A stretch of 64,000 bases of DNA. Source: Streptomyces sp. SS1-1 (GTDB lineage Bacteria > Actinomycetota > Actinomycetes > Streptomycetales > Streptomycetaceae). Below are positions 43,479 through 51,991 of the stretch, in pieces; within the stretch, counting starts at the first letter, position 1; each line of letters opens with the position of its first letter. A model generated the notes under the pieces. The model searched no databases and was not told where the DNA came from. It worked only from the letters and a program-made list of their open reading frames with translations. Both the position numbers and the translations under genes were made by a program. The stretch lies in assembly GCF_008973465.1 (NCBI RefSeq), contig NZ_WBXN01000004.1, positions 4,194,501 to 4,258,500 on the forward strand. Direction: 5' to 3'.

Positions 43479-44111
43479 TCAGTACGCCACCCCCACGCCC
43501 TGCTTCACCGTCCTCGCGTCCTGGGTCATCGCCAGCATCGCGTGGGCCACGTCCGCGCGGCCGATGAAGCGGCCCCGGGCCGGGGTCCCGCCGATCACCG
43601 TGCGGTACGCGCCGCCGAGCGGCTTGTCCTGGAGCCGGGGCGGCCGGACCGACGTCCACTCCAGGGAGCTGCGGGCGAGGTCCGCCTCCATCTCCCGCAG
43701 GTCGTCGTAGACGCTCTTGAGGACCTTGGAGACGACGGCGTGCGTCGTCCGGTCCAGCGGGCCGTCCTCCGGCGCGGCCGGCCCGAGCGGCGCCGCGCTC
43801 ACCACCAGCAGCCGGTGCGTGCCCTCGGCCTCCATGGCCCGCAGCACCGTGCGGGTCAGCCGCGCGGTGATCCCGGCGTCCTTGCGGGTGCGGGCGCCGA
43901 GACCCGACAGGACCGCGTCCCGGCCGGCCACCGCGGGACGCACGGCCTCCGGGTCGGTCAGATCCGCGCGGAACATCTCCAGCCCCGCCCCCGTCACCGG
44001 CAGCCGCGCGGGATCCCGTACGACCGCCGCCACCTCGTGCCCGGCGGCGAGCGCCTGGCGGACGATCTCCTGACCGATGCCTCCGGTGGCACCGAACACC
44101 GTGAGCTTCAT
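43479..44111 (-). CDS. NAD(P)-binding SDR-like protein
   Basis: A 210-residue atypical short-chain dehydrogenase of the NAD(P)H-binding type. MKLTVFGATGGIGQEIVRQA contains the GxTGGIG nucleotide loop, and EWTSVRPPRLQDKPL and FIGRADVAHAML are typical. The substrate is unknown. The ATG at 44111 has GGGGAGAG upstream. It is divergent from a TetR remnant, and their gap contains an intact palindrome, so the pair was probably a regulated oxidoreductase with its repressor. Confidence 0.9.
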   Translation of the reverse strand: MKLTVFGATGGIGQEIVRQALAAGHEVAAVVRDPARLPVTGAGLEMFRADLTDPEAVRPAVAGRDAVLSGLGARTRKDAGITARLTRTVLRAMEAEGTHRLLVVSAAPLGPAAPEDGPLDRTTHAVVSKVLKSVYDDLREMEADLARSSLEWTSVRPPRLQDKPLGGAYRTVIGGTPARGRFIGRADVAHAMLAMTQDARTVKQGVGVAY

Positions 44112-44141
44112 GGCTCTCCCCGATCTCGGAACGACTGGTGG

Positions 44142-44157
44142 GTAAGTGTTCACTCAC
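44142..44157. promoter_or_regulatory. orphan TetR-type palindrome
   Basis: GTAAGTGTTCACTCAC reads as GTxAGTG-TT-CACTxAC, an imperfect 16-bp palindrome. It lies between the SDR-like gene and the TetR remnant, whose DNA-binding domain is missing. Confidence 0.6.
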
Positions 44158-44634
44158 CCGTGTCTCGCCTCTGGAGTCAGGGTTCTCGGCGAGCGGCTGA
44201 CCCGCCTCACCCCGCTGCTCGGCACCCTCACGGCCGAGCCCGGCACCGGCACCCTGGAGGACAACCTGGCCCGCATCGCCGAGCAGGCCGCCCTGTTCTA
44301 CGAACAGAGCTTCCCGATCGCCGCGTCCCTGTACGCCGAGCCCCAGCTCAAGCGGCGGCACGACGAGGCGCTGCGCAAGATCGGCGCCGGCCCGCACGTG
44401 CCGATCGAGGCCCTCGACGCCTATCTGCGCGCCGAGCAGGCCGTGGGCCGCGTCCATCCCGGAGCCGACACCTTCGCGGCCGCCTCCCTGCTCCTCGGCG
44501 CCTGCGCCCAGCGCGCGTTCGCCTACGACGCGGGGCCCGAGGACGCCCGCCCGCCCGCGGCCGACTTCGCCGCCCGGCTCGCCCGGACCCTGCTGGACGG
44601 AATCTCCGTTGCGCGGGACGCCGCCCGCCCGTGA
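44146..44634 (+). pseudogene. TetR-family regulator lacking the DNA-binding domain
   Basis: A 162-codon frame matching only the C-terminal ligand-binding domain of a TetR protein: RLTRLTPLLGTLTAEPGTGT and ARIAEQAALFYEQSFPIAAS. About 60 N-terminal residues with the helix-turn-helix are absent. The frame starts inside the intergenic palindrome with no ribosome binding site, and its first 17 residues resemble nothing. A deletion that joined the promoter region to codon ~60 is the simplest explanation. Confidence 0.75.
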
Positions 44635-44658
44635 CCCTGACCCCATGAGGCAGCGCAC

Positions 44659-45417
44659 ATGCGGCTGAGGCTGACCGAGTTCCGGCCCCGGACCGGGCCG
44701 CACATCCACCGGGTCGTCCGGCCGAGGACACCCCTGCGCCACACCGCGCTGACCGCCCCCGACCCCGTCGGCCTGCTCCTCGGCGACCACGACGGCCTGA
44801 GCCGGCTGGCCGCCCTGTTCTCCTTCGCCTCCCGCTCCCCGCACACGATCGTCCATGTGCCCCTGCGTGACGGCGTCCCGCCCGACGAGGGCCGGGGAGA
44901 GCGGATCGACCTCGTCCTGGCCCACCGCACCCTCGGCCTGCGCCCCAGCCGCTGGCCGGGACTGCGGCGCGCTCTGCGCCAGGGCACCCCGCTGACCGTG
45001 CGCACCGATGAGGCCCGCACCGCACGGGACGCACGCGCCTGGCAGGAGAGCCGGGACCGCGACGACCTACGGCACACCACCCACGCGCGCACACTCTTCC
45101 TGTTCGGCGGCCGAGAGGTGTTCGCCGAGTCCGCCGAGGACCTCGCCCACGCGGCCGGCTTCGGGCCGCGTCAGAAGCGCGTCGCCGAAGGGCACCTCGC
45201 GTTCATGACGCGGCTGCCGCTGGCCCAGCCGCCCGGCGGCGGACACCCCTTCGAGGTGCTGGTCTGCTTCAAGCCGTATCCGCCGTACACCCACTTCAGA
45301 CGACCGGGCCGGCCAGCCAGTCGTCCACGTCCGCCAGCAGCTTCTTCTTCGTCTCCTCGGGCGCGGCCGAGGCCCGTACGGACTGACGGGCCAGCTCCGC
45401 CAGCTCCGCGTCGCTGA
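44659..45417 (+). CDS. hypothetical protein, unknown function
   Basis: A 252-residue frame from an ATG behind no clear site. The first ~210 residues look genuine: PVGLLLGDHDGLSRLAALFS, LFLFGGREVFAESAEDLAHA and HPFEVLVCFKPYPPYTHF. The last ~40 residues are Pro/Arg/Ser-rich and read through the 3' end of add on the other strand (overlap 45296-45417). I suspect the true C-terminus is near residue 213 and that the stop was lost or the frame shifted. No family is recognised. Confidence 0.65.
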   Translation: MRLRLTEFRPRTGPHIHRVVRPRTPLRHTALTAPDPVGLLLGDHDGLSRLAALFSFASRSPHTIVHVPLRDGVPPDEGRGERIDLVLAHRTLGLRPSRWPGLRRALRQGTPLTVRTDEARTARDARAWQESRDRDDLRHTTHARTLFLFGGREVFAESAEDLAHAAGFGPRQKRVAEGHLAFMTRLPLAQPPGGGHPFEVLVCFKPYPPYTHFRRPGRPASRPRPPAASSSSPRARPRPVRTDGPAPPAPRR

Positions 45418-46336
45418 AACCGTGGTCGTGCCGGGCGATCTCGTACTGGGCGGCGAGCCGTGAGCCGAAGAGCAGCGGGTCGTCGGCGCCCAGGGCCATC
45501 GGCACCCCCGCCTCGAACAGGGTGCGCAGCGGGACGTCCTCCGGCTTCTCGTACACCCCGAGGGCGACGTTCGACGCCGGGCACACCTCGCAGGTCACGC
45601 CCCGGTCGGCGAGGCGCTTCAGCAGGCGCGGGTCCTCCGCCGCCCGCACGCCGTGGCCGATCCGGTGCGCCTCCAGGTCGTCCAGGCAGTCCCGGACCGA
45701 GGCGGGCCCCGTCAGCTCGCCGCCGTGCGGCGCCGACAGCAGGCCGCCCTCACGCGCGATGTGGAAGGCGCGGTCGAAGTCCCGGGCCATGCCCCGGCGC
45801 TCGTCGTTGGAGAGCCCGAAGCCCACCACGCCCCGGTCCGCGTAACGGACCGCCAGCCGGGCCAGGGTGCGCGCGTCCAGCGGGTGCTTCATCCGGTTCG
45901 CCGCGACCAGGACGCGCATGCCGAGCCCGGTGTCCCGCGCCGCCGTGTCGACCGCGTCGAGGATGATCTCCAGCGCCGCGATCAGCCCGCCCAGCCGGGG
46001 CGCGTACGACGTCGGGTCGACCTGGATCTCCAGCCAGCCGGAGCCGTCCCGCAGGTCCTCCTCGGCGGCCTCCCTGACCAGGCGCTGGATGTCCTCCGGC
46101 TGCCGCAGGCACGAGCGGGCGGCGTCGTACAGGCGCTGGAAGCGGAACCAGCCCCGCTCGTCCGTGGCCCGCAGCTTGGGGGACTCGCCTCTGGTCAGCG
46201 CGTCCGTCAGGGCCTCGGGCAGACGCACCCCGTACTTGTCGGCCAGCTCCAGCAGGGTCGTCGGCCGCATCGAGCCGGTGAAGTGCAGGTGCAGATGGGC
46301 TTTCGGCAGATCAGAGACATCACGTACACGCTCCAT
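45296..46336 (-). CDS. add: adenosine deaminase
   Basis: A 346-residue enzyme that converts adenosine and deoxyadenosine to the inosine forms in purine salvage. The zinc ligands are in LPKAHLHLHFTGSMRP (HxH) and APHGGEL, with HRIGHGVRA containing the catalytic His region and MALGADDPLLFG the final Asp pair. The motif LSNDERRGM is also typical. The ATG at 46336 (MERVRDVSD) was chosen; 6 residues of upstream frame are not conserved. It is downstream of aspC, on the same strand. Confidence 0.94.
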   Translation of the reverse strand: MERVRDVSDLPKAHLHLHFTGSMRPTTLLELADKYGVRLPEALTDALTRGESPKLRATDERGWFRFQRLYDAARSCLRQPEDIQRLVREAAEEDLRDGSGWLEIQVDPTSYAPRLGGLIAALEIILDAVDTAARDTGLGMRVLVAANRMKHPLDARTLARLAVRYADRGVVGFGLSNDERRGMARDFDRAFHIAREGGLLSAPHGGELTGPASVRDCLDDLEAHRIGHGVRAAEDPRLLKRLADRGVTCEVCPASNVALGVYEKPEDVPLRTLFEAGVPMALGADDPLLFGSRLAAQYEIARHDHGFSDAELAELARQSVRASAAPEETKKKLLADVDDWLAGPVV

Positions 46337-46411
46337 TCCCAGATCCTGCCGCACGCCCGAGGGGTCCCGGTAGCGGTTTCCCCTTTAGTGGTCTTGCTCG
46401 CACAAACAAAT

Positions 46412-46443
46412 GAGGGCGCCTCCGGAGATCCGGAGGCGCCCTC
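46412..46443 (-). terminator. terminator after aspC
   Basis: GAGGGCGCCTCCGG and CCGGAGGCGCCCTC form a perfect 14-bp stem with a 4-base loop. On the minus strand it is followed by ATTTGTTTG. It separates aspC from add. Confidence 0.87.
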
Positions 46444-46459
46444 GGGCGGACGGGGGACG

Positions 46460-47686
46460 TCAGTCCCGGGCCTCCGCCAGCAGCTTCTGGATACGGCTCA
46501 CGCCCTCGACGAGGTCCTCGTCGCCGAGCGCGTACGACAGCCGCAGATAGCCCGGCGTGCCGAACGCCTCACCCGGGACGACCGCGACCTCGGCCTCCTC
46601 CAGGATCAGCTCGGCCAGCTCGACGCTGCTCCGCGGGCGCTTGCCGCGGATCTCCTTGCCGAGCAGGGCCTTCACCGACGGGTAGGCGTAGAAGGCGCCC
46701 TCGGGCTCGGGGCAGACCACGCCGTCGATCTCGTTGAGCATCCGCACGATCGTCCGGCGCCGGCGGTCGAACGCCTCGCGCATCTTGGCGACGGCCTCCA
46801 GGTCGCCGGAGACGGCGGCGATGGCCGCGGCCTGTGCCACGTTGGAGACGTTGGACGTGGCGTGCGACTGGAGGTTGGTCGCGGCCTTGACGACGTCCTT
46901 CGGGCCGATGACCCAGCCGACCCGCCAGCCCGTCATGGCGTAGGTCTTGGCGACGCCGTTGACGACGACGCACTTGTCGCGCAGCTCGGGGAACAGGCCC
47001 GGCAGGGAGACCGCGGCGGCCTCGCCATACACCAGGTGCTCGTAGATCTCGTCCGTGAGGACCCACAGGCCGTGCTCGAGGGCCCAGCGGCCGATCGCCT
47101 CGGTCTCGGCCTCGGTGTAGACGGCGCCGGTCGGGTTGGACGGCGACACGAAGAGGACGACCTTCGTCTTCTCGGTGCGCGCGGCCTCCAGCTGCTCCAC
47201 GGAGACGCGGTAGCCGGTCGTCTCGTCGGCGACGACCTCCACCGGGACACCGCCGGCGAGCCGGATCGACTCCGGGTACGTCGTCCAGTACGGCGCCGGG
47301 ACGATGACCTCGTCGCCCGGGTCGAGGATCGCGGCGAAGGCCTCGTAGATGGCCTGCTTGCCGCCGTTGGTGACGAGGATCTGCGAGACGTCCGGCTCGT
47401 AGCCGGAGTCGCGCAGCGTCTTCGCGGCGATCGCGGCCTTCAGCTCGGGAAGACCGCCCGCCGGGGTGTAGCGGTGGTACTTCGGGTTCTTGCAGGCCTC
47501 TACGGCTGCCTCGACGATGTAGTCGGGGGTCGGAAAGTCGGGCTCACCGGCGCCGAAGCCGATCACCGGACGCCCGGCGGCCTTGAGGGCCTTGGCCTTG
47601 GCGTCCACGGCGAGGGTGGCGGACTCGGAGATCGCGCCGATTCGGGCGGAGACCCGGCGCTCGGTCGGAGGGGTTGCAGCGCTCAT
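46460..47686 (-). CDS. aspC: aspartate aminotransferase (class I, subgroup Ib)
   Basis: A 408-residue PLP enzyme that interconverts aspartate and 2-oxoglutarate with oxaloacetate and glutamate. GFGAGEPDFPTPDYI, HRYTPAGGLPELKAAIA, LFVSPSNPTGAVY, LTDEIYEHLVYGEA and the PLP-lysine segment NGVAKTYAMTGWRVGW are all present, and the C-terminal Arg that binds substrate carboxylate is in GYLRLSYAL. The ATG at 47686 is the conserved start. It is upstream of secE/nusG as in other Streptomyces. Confidence 0.95.
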   Translation of the reverse strand: MSAATPPTERRVSARIGAISESATLAVDAKAKALKAAGRPVIGFGAGEPDFPTPDYIVEAAVEACKNPKYHRYTPAGGLPELKAAIAAKTLRDSGYEPDVSQILVTNGGKQAIYEAFAAILDPGDEVIVPAPYWTTYPESIRLAGGVPVEVVADETTGYRVSVEQLEAARTEKTKVVLFVSPSNPTGAVYTEAETEAIGRWALEHGLWVLTDEIYEHLVYGEAAAVSLPGLFPELRDKCVVVNGVAKTYAMTGWRVGWVIGPKDVVKAATNLQSHATSNVSNVAQAAAIAAVSGDLEAVAKMREAFDRRRRTIVRMLNEIDGVVCPEPEGAFYAYPSVKALLGKEIRGKRPRSSVELAELILEEAEVAVVPGEAFGTPGYLRLSYALGDEDLVEGVSRIQKLLAEARD

Positions 47687-47968
47687 GGCCCCATCGTTTC
47701 AGACAGGAAACGCGCCCGGCACACGGGTTTCACGGACTGAACATCCCCTGAACATCCGTCCGGATCCCGCCCTCGGCCAGCGCGATCTTGTGCCCGCGGA
47801 CCAGTGCCCGTCCGGCGATCCTCCGGCGGCCGCGTCCTCATCGGCCACTTTCTGTTCGACGGGGCGCCCGGGACCACGTACACTCTCACCTCGTTGGCCT
47901 TCAGCAGCCGCCGTCGCACGGTGCACACCGAGCATCCGCGCGGATGCGGTACGTTGGGGGACACACAA

Positions 47969-48041
47969 AGGGTCGTAGCTCAATTGGTAGAGCACTGGTC
48001 TCCAAAACCAGCGGTTGGGGGTTCAAGTCCCTCCGGCCCTG
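47969..48041 (+). tRNA. tRNA-Trp (CCA)
   Basis: A 73-nt tRNA with acceptor AGGGTCG/CGGCCCT (one wobble), discriminator G and anticodon CCA in the loop CTCCAAA. There is no encoded CCA tail. The 282-bp gap from aspC (47687-47968) carries the tRNA promoter and shows no gene. It precedes secE, a conserved actinobacterial order. Confidence 0.96.
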
Positions 48042-48149
48042 CTACACACACCTTCGCCAGGATGTGTGCGCATGTACGTACAGCAATGCACCGCCGTGCG
48101 GCTCAGACCGGGCGCGGCACGGCCACGACCCGGAATCAGGTGAGGACGA

Positions 48150-48431
48150 GTGACGGACGCCGTGGGCTCCATCGACATGCCTGATGCCCAGGACGAGGCG
48201 CCGGAGAAGAAGACGCGCAAGGGCGGCAAGCGCGGCAAGAAGGGCCCGCTGAAGCGGCTCGCGCTGTTCTACCGCCAGATCGTCGCGGAGCTCCGGAAGG
48301 TCGTCTGGCCGACGCGCAATCAGCTGACGACGTACACCACTGTGGTGATCATCTTCGTCGTCATCATGATCGGTCTCGTGACCGTGATTGACTATGGGCT
48401 CGACCACGCAGCCAAGTACGTCTTCGGCTGA
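48150..48431 (+). CDS. secE: preprotein translocase subunit SecE
   Basis: A 93-residue membrane subunit of the Sec translocon. A basic N-terminus (EKKTRKGGKRGKKGPLKRL) leads to the conserved FYRQIVAELRKVVWPTRNQL and one membrane helix (TTVVIIFVVIMIGLVTVIDY). The GTG at 48150 has AGGTGAGGACGA in front. It is followed by a hairpin and nusG, which are probably co-transcribed. Confidence 0.96.
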   Translation: MTDAVGSIDMPDAQDEAPEKKTRKGGKRGKKGPLKRLALFYRQIVAELRKVVWPTRNQLTTYTTVVIIFVVIMIGLVTVIDYGLDHAAKYVFG

Positions 48432-48438
48432 GCACAGA

Positions 48439-48474
48439 GCGAAGGGCGCCGCGGGTCACCGGCGCCCCTTTCGC
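48439..48474 (+). terminator. hairpin between secE and nusG
   Basis: GCGAAGGGCGCCG pairs with CGGCGCCCCTTTCGC, with one or two bulged bases, followed by ATG. It may act as a partial terminator or attenuator between secE and nusG. Confidence 0.65.
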
Positions 48475-48512
48475 ATGTTCCACCCCTATGTATCCAGGAA
48501 GAAGCAGCCACC

Positions 48513-49355
48513 GTGTCTGACCAGAACCTGAACGACGCCGTCGAGCCGGACCAGTCCGTGGACGACGAGCTCGACATCGTCGAGGGCGCGGACGAGGACC
48601 TGGACGAGTTCGAGGCTGCCGACGCCGAGGCGGGCGAGCCCGCCGAGAAGGCCGCGCTGCACGTCGAGGACGCTGCGGACGACTCCGAGGACGCCTCCGG
48701 TGAGGCGGACGAGGCGACCGAGGAGGAGGCCGACCCCGTCGACCCCGTCGCCGCCCTCCGCGAGGAGCTCCGCACCCTGCCCGGCGAGTGGTACGTGATC
48801 CACACCTACGCCGGCTACGAGAACCGCGTGAAGACCAACCTGGAGCAGCGCGCCGTCTCGCTGAACGTCGAGGACTACATCTTCCAGGCCGAGGTGCCGC
48901 AGGAAGAGGTCGTCCAGATCAAGAACGGCGACCGCAAGACGATCAAGCAGAACAAGCTGCCGGGCTACGTCCTCGTCCGCATGGACCTGACGAACGAGTC
49001 CTGGGGCGTCGTCCGCAACACCCCCGGCGTCACCGGCTTCGTGGGCAACGCCTACGACCCGTACCCGCTGACCCTGGACGAGATCGTCAAGATGCTCGCC
49101 CCGGAGGCCGAGGAGAAGGCCGCCCGCGAGGCAGCCGAGGCCGAGGGCAAGCCGGCGCCGCAGCGCAAGGTCGAGGTCCAGGTGCTGGACTTCGAGGTCG
49201 GCGACTCGGTCACCGTCACCGACGGCCCCTTCGCCACGCTGCAGGCCACGATCAACGAGATCAACGCCGACTCCAAGAAGGTCAAGGGTCTCGTCGAGAT
49301 CTTCGGCCGTGAGACGCCGGTCGAGCTGAGCTTCGACCAGATCCAGAAGAACTAG
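48513..49355 (+). CDS. nusG: transcription antitermination factor NusG
   Basis: A 280-residue elongation factor that links RNA polymerase to Rho and the ribosome. The first ~88 residues are acidic and disordered (Glu/Asp/Ala-rich), an extension characteristic of Streptomyces. The NGN domain starts at EWYVIHTYAGYENRVKTNLE and contains LPGYVLVRMDLTNESWGVVR. The KOW domain is at the C-terminus (FEVGDSVTVTDGPFATLQAT). The GTG start has AGGAAGAAG in front. It is normal in length for the genus. Confidence 0.96.
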   Translation: MSDQNLNDAVEPDQSVDDELDIVEGADEDLDEFEAADAEAGEPAEKAALHVEDAADDSEDASGEADEATEEEADPVDPVAALREELRTLPGEWYVIHTYAGYENRVKTNLEQRAVSLNVEDYIFQAEVPQEEVVQIKNGDRKTIKQNKLPGYVLVRMDLTNESWGVVRNTPGVTGFVGNAYDPYPLTLDEIVKMLAPEAEEKAAREAAEAEGKPAPQRKVEVQVLDFEVGDSVTVTDGPFATLQATINEINADSKKVKGLVEIFGRETPVELSFDQIQKN

Positions 49356-49381
49356 CCGGCGTCTTCGCCAGAGCTTCCGAA

Positions 49382-49418
49382 CAGGTCAGACCGGCTGTCC
49401 CGCAGCCTGTCTGACCTG
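49382..49418 (+). terminator. terminator after nusG
   Basis: CAGGTCAGAC and GTCTGACCTG form the outer stem, with GGCTG/CAGCC inside, followed by CTCGGTTTC. It precedes the rplK promoter region. Confidence 0.8.
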
Positions 49419-49525
49419 CTCGGTTTCAGGCCGCGCATCTATACCCGTTATCGTTGTGCGGTATGCCTGCGTCCAGGAACGCCATCTGGGGGCGGGTAGG
49501 ACCCGAAGAGAGGAACCGGAGAGCA

Positions 49526-49960
49526 ATGCCTCCCAAGAAGAAGAAGGTCACGGGGCTCATCAAGCTCCAGATCCAGGCCGGTGCCGCGAACCCGGCCCCG
49601 CCGGTCGGCCCCGCGCTGGGTCAGCACGGCGTCAACATCATGGAGTTCTGCAAGGCCTACAACGCCGCGACCGAGTCGCAGCGTGGCTGGGTCATCCCGG
49701 TGGAGATCACGGTCTACGAGGACCGCTCCTTCACCTTCATCACCAAGACGCCTCCGGCCGCCAAGATGATCCTCAAGGCCGCGGGCATCGAGAAGGGCTC
49801 CGGCGAGCCGCACAAGACCAAGGTCGCCAAGATCACCGAGGCGCAGGTCCGCGAGATCGCCCAGACGAAGCTGCCCGACCTCAACGCCAACGACCTGGAC
49901 GCCGCGTCGAAGATCATCGCCGGCACCGCGCGTTCCATGGGCGTCACGGTCGAGGGCTGA
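49526..49960 (+). CDS. rplK: 50S ribosomal protein L11
   Basis: A 144-residue ribosomal protein at the GTPase-associated centre. MPPKKKKVTGLIKLQIQAGA and the Pro-rich NPAPPVGPALGQHGVNIMEF are conserved, and the C-terminal RNA-binding domain ends ARSMGVTVEG. Strains mutated here can become thiostrepton-resistant or relaxed; the sequence looks intact. The ATG at 49526 has GGAGAG in front. It is co-transcribed with rplA. Confidence 0.97.
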   Translation: MPPKKKKVTGLIKLQIQAGAANPAPPVGPALGQHGVNIMEFCKAYNAATESQRGWVIPVEITVYEDRSFTFITKTPPAAKMILKAAGIEKGSGEPHKTKVAKITEAQVREIAQTKLPDLNANDLDAASKIIAGTARSMGVTVEG

Positions 49961-50043
49961 CCTCCACCCCCCGTACGACAAGCAGAACGTGGGAGGGCCT
50001 GCTCGGCCCGGACCACGACTCCTAAGAACACACAGGAGCAGTA

Positions 50044-50769
50044 GTGAGCAAGCGCAGCAAGTCTCTCCGCGCTGCGGACGCCAAGATCGACCGGGACAAG
50101 CTCTACGCCCCGCTCGAGGCCGTCCGTCTCGCCAAGGAGACGTCCACGACCAAGTTCGACGGCACCGTCGAGGTCGCCTTCCGCCTGGGTGTCGACCCGC
50201 GCAAGGCCGACCAGATGGTCCGTGGCACCGTGAACCTTCCGCACGGCACCGGTAAGACCGCCCGGGTCCTGGTCTTCGCGACCGGTGACCGTGCCGAGGC
50301 CGCGCGTGCCGCGGGCGCCGACATCGTCGGCGCCGACGAGCTGATCGACGAGGTCTCGAAGGGCCGCCTGGACTTCGACGCCGTCGTCGCCACCCCGGAC
50401 CTCATGGGCAAGGTCGGCCGCCTCGGCCGCGTCCTCGGCCCCCGTGGTCTGATGCCGAACCCGAAGACCGGCACCGTCACGCCGGACGTCGCCAAGGCTG
50501 TCAACGACATCAAGGGCGGCAAGATCGAGTTCCGCGTCGACAAGCACTCGAACCTGCACTTCATCATCGGCAAGACGTCGTTCGACGACACCAAGCTGGT
50601 GGAGAACTACGGCGCGGCCCTGGAGGAGATCCTCCGTCTGAAGCCGTCCGCCGCCAAGGGTCGCTACATCAAGAAGGCCGCCATCAGCACCACGATGGGC
50701 CCCGGCATTCCGCTGGACGCCAACCGCACCCGCAACCTCCTCGTCGAGGAGGACCCGGCCGCGGTCTGA
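50044..50769 (+). CDS. rplA: 50S ribosomal protein L1
   Basis: A 241-residue protein of the L1 stalk, which promotes tRNA release; in many bacteria it represses its own operon by binding its mRNA. MSKRSKSLRAADAKIDRDKL, DLMGKVGRLGRVLGPRGLMP and NPKTGTVTPDVAKAV are conserved. The GTG at 50044 has ACAGGAGCAGTA upstream. A strong terminator follows. Confidence 0.97.
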   Translation: MSKRSKSLRAADAKIDRDKLYAPLEAVRLAKETSTTKFDGTVEVAFRLGVDPRKADQMVRGTVNLPHGTGKTARVLVFATGDRAEAARAAGADIVGADELIDEVSKGRLDFDAVVATPDLMGKVGRLGRVLGPRGLMPNPKTGTVTPDVAKAVNDIKGGKIEFRVDKHSNLHFIIGKTSFDDTKLVENYGAALEEILRLKPSAAKGRYIKKAAISTTMGPGIPLDANRTRNLLVEEDPAAV

Positions 50770-50794
50770 GCCTTCCCGCTCACCGAAGTCGGAC

Positions 50795-50828
50795 ACGGGC
50801 CCCGCACCTTCCCGGTGCGGGGCCCGTT
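50795..50828 (+). terminator. terminator after rplA
   Basis: ACGGGCCCCGCACC pairs with GGTGCGGGGCCCGTT over 14 bp with a 5-base loop, ending in GTTCCC. It separates rplKA from the lipoprotein gene. Confidence 0.88.
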
Positions 50829-50896
50829 CCCTGTCCCCGCCCGCCGTGTCCGTGCCCTGGGTTAACGTGCCTTCACGGGAACCGCAGGGGGGACGT

Positions 50897-51703
50897 ATGA
50901 CCAGCACGAGGGCGCACCGGCCGGCGCTGTGGACCGCCCTGCCGGCCGCGCTGACCGCCCTGGCCGCCTGCACCGCCCCCGACGGCTCCGCGGGCCCCGA
51001 GCGCACCGCGCCCGCCCCGGCCGTGACGGCCGCCCTGCGCCAGGCCGAGCGGTCCACCGACCGCGCCGCGTCCTCGTACGTGGAGTCCACGACCACCCTG
51101 GGCTCCTCGCTCTCCATGACGGCCCACGGCACCCTCGCCTGGCGCGGCCCCCTCACCGGCACCCTGCGCATCCGCTACACGGGCGGCAGCACGGCCGACA
51201 CGATGCGCCGCCTGGGCACGACGTCGATGGAGGCCCGCTATCTGCCGGACGCGTACTACGCGCGGATGGGCGAGGCGTTCGCCGGCAGGACCGACGGCAG
51301 GCACTGGATCAGATACGCCTACGACGACCTGGAGCGCCTCGCGGGCAGCTCCGGGGCGGACCTCGCCGACCGGATGCGCGACACCGCGCCGCACACCTCG
51401 GTGAAGCGGCTCCTCGCGTCCTCGGACGTCCGCAGGGTCGGCGAGGAGACCGTGCGGGGGACGCGGACCACGCACTACTCCGGCACGGTGCCGGGGGAGG
51501 GCGCGGACGCGCAGACCGTCGAGATCTGGGTCGACGAACGGCACCTGCTGGTCAAGAAGGTCGAGAAGGGCCGTACGGCCACGGGGGCGCTGACCCAGAC
51601 CGCCTTCTACCGCGACTACGGCGTCGCGGTGAAGGTCGGCAGGCCGCCGGCCGGGGACACCGCGGACCTGGAGGAACTGCTGGGGAGCGAGGTCGGGAAC
51701 TGA
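50897..51703 (+). CDS. secreted lipoprotein, LppX/LolA-like fold possible
   Basis: A 268-residue lipoprotein. The signal peptide of about 23 residues ends in the lipobox LAAC. The rest (AYVESTTTLGSSLS-like strands, HWIRYAYDDLERLAG, TRTTHYSGTVPG, VEIWVDERHLLVKKVEKG) resembles the LppX/LprG-like convex beta-sheet fold found in actinobacterial envelope lipoproteins. The ATG at 50897 has GGGGGGAC 5 bp upstream. It sits between rplA and rplJ, as in other Streptomyces, but has no known link to the ribosome. Confidence 0.88.
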   Translation: MTSTRAHRPALWTALPAALTALAACTAPDGSAGPERTAPAPAVTAALRQAERSTDRAASSYVESTTTLGSSLSMTAHGTLAWRGPLTGTLRIRYTGGSTADTMRRLGTTSMEARYLPDAYYARMGEAFAGRTDGRHWIRYAYDDLERLAGSSGADLADRMRDTAPHTSVKRLLASSDVRRVGEETVRGTRTTHYSGTVPGEGADAQTVEIWVDERHLLVKKVEKGRTATGALTQTAFYRDYGVAVKVGRPPAGDTADLEELLGSEVGN

Positions 51704-51719
51704 TGCCGTAAGGGGCGAT

Positions 51720-51749
51720 TTGCCTGACGGCGATGGCGTCCCGTACTCT
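51720..51749 (+). promoter_or_regulatory. rplJ promoter
   Basis: TTGCCT (51720-51725) and TACTCT (51744-51749) with an 18-bp spacer, ahead of the L10-type leader. Transcription would start about 51756. Confidence 0.7.
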
Positions 51750-51755
51750 CCTACA

Positions 51756-51935
51756 GAAGCCAAAGACCGCTGGTCGTTGCCGTGCGCTCGGATGAGGGTG
51801 CGGTGGCCGAAGGATCCGCTGAATAGCGGACGACCCGCGCAGGTGTCAGTGGAAGAACTCCCGGAGTGCGCACAGCCTGTGTGCAAGGCCGGTCGAGTCC
51901 GCCCCGTGCGCCTGCGCCGGGGCGTTTCGTTTTCC
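51756..51935 (+). ncRNA. L10 leader and attenuator of the rplJL operon
   Basis: The leader contains CCAAAGACCGCTGGTCG at about 51770, the hallmark of the L10(L12)4-binding mRNA element, followed by several paired segments. A terminator-like stem GCCCCG/CGGGGC (51901-51923) with a run GTTTCGTTTT follows, so excess L10-L12 can stop transcription or translation. Together they fill the 288-bp gap 51704-51991. Confidence 0.82.
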
Positions 51936-51991
51936 CCAGTCCTCCTTCGGGTCCGCGCGGTCAGAATCACCCGGAAGGAGGCCGAGACTCT

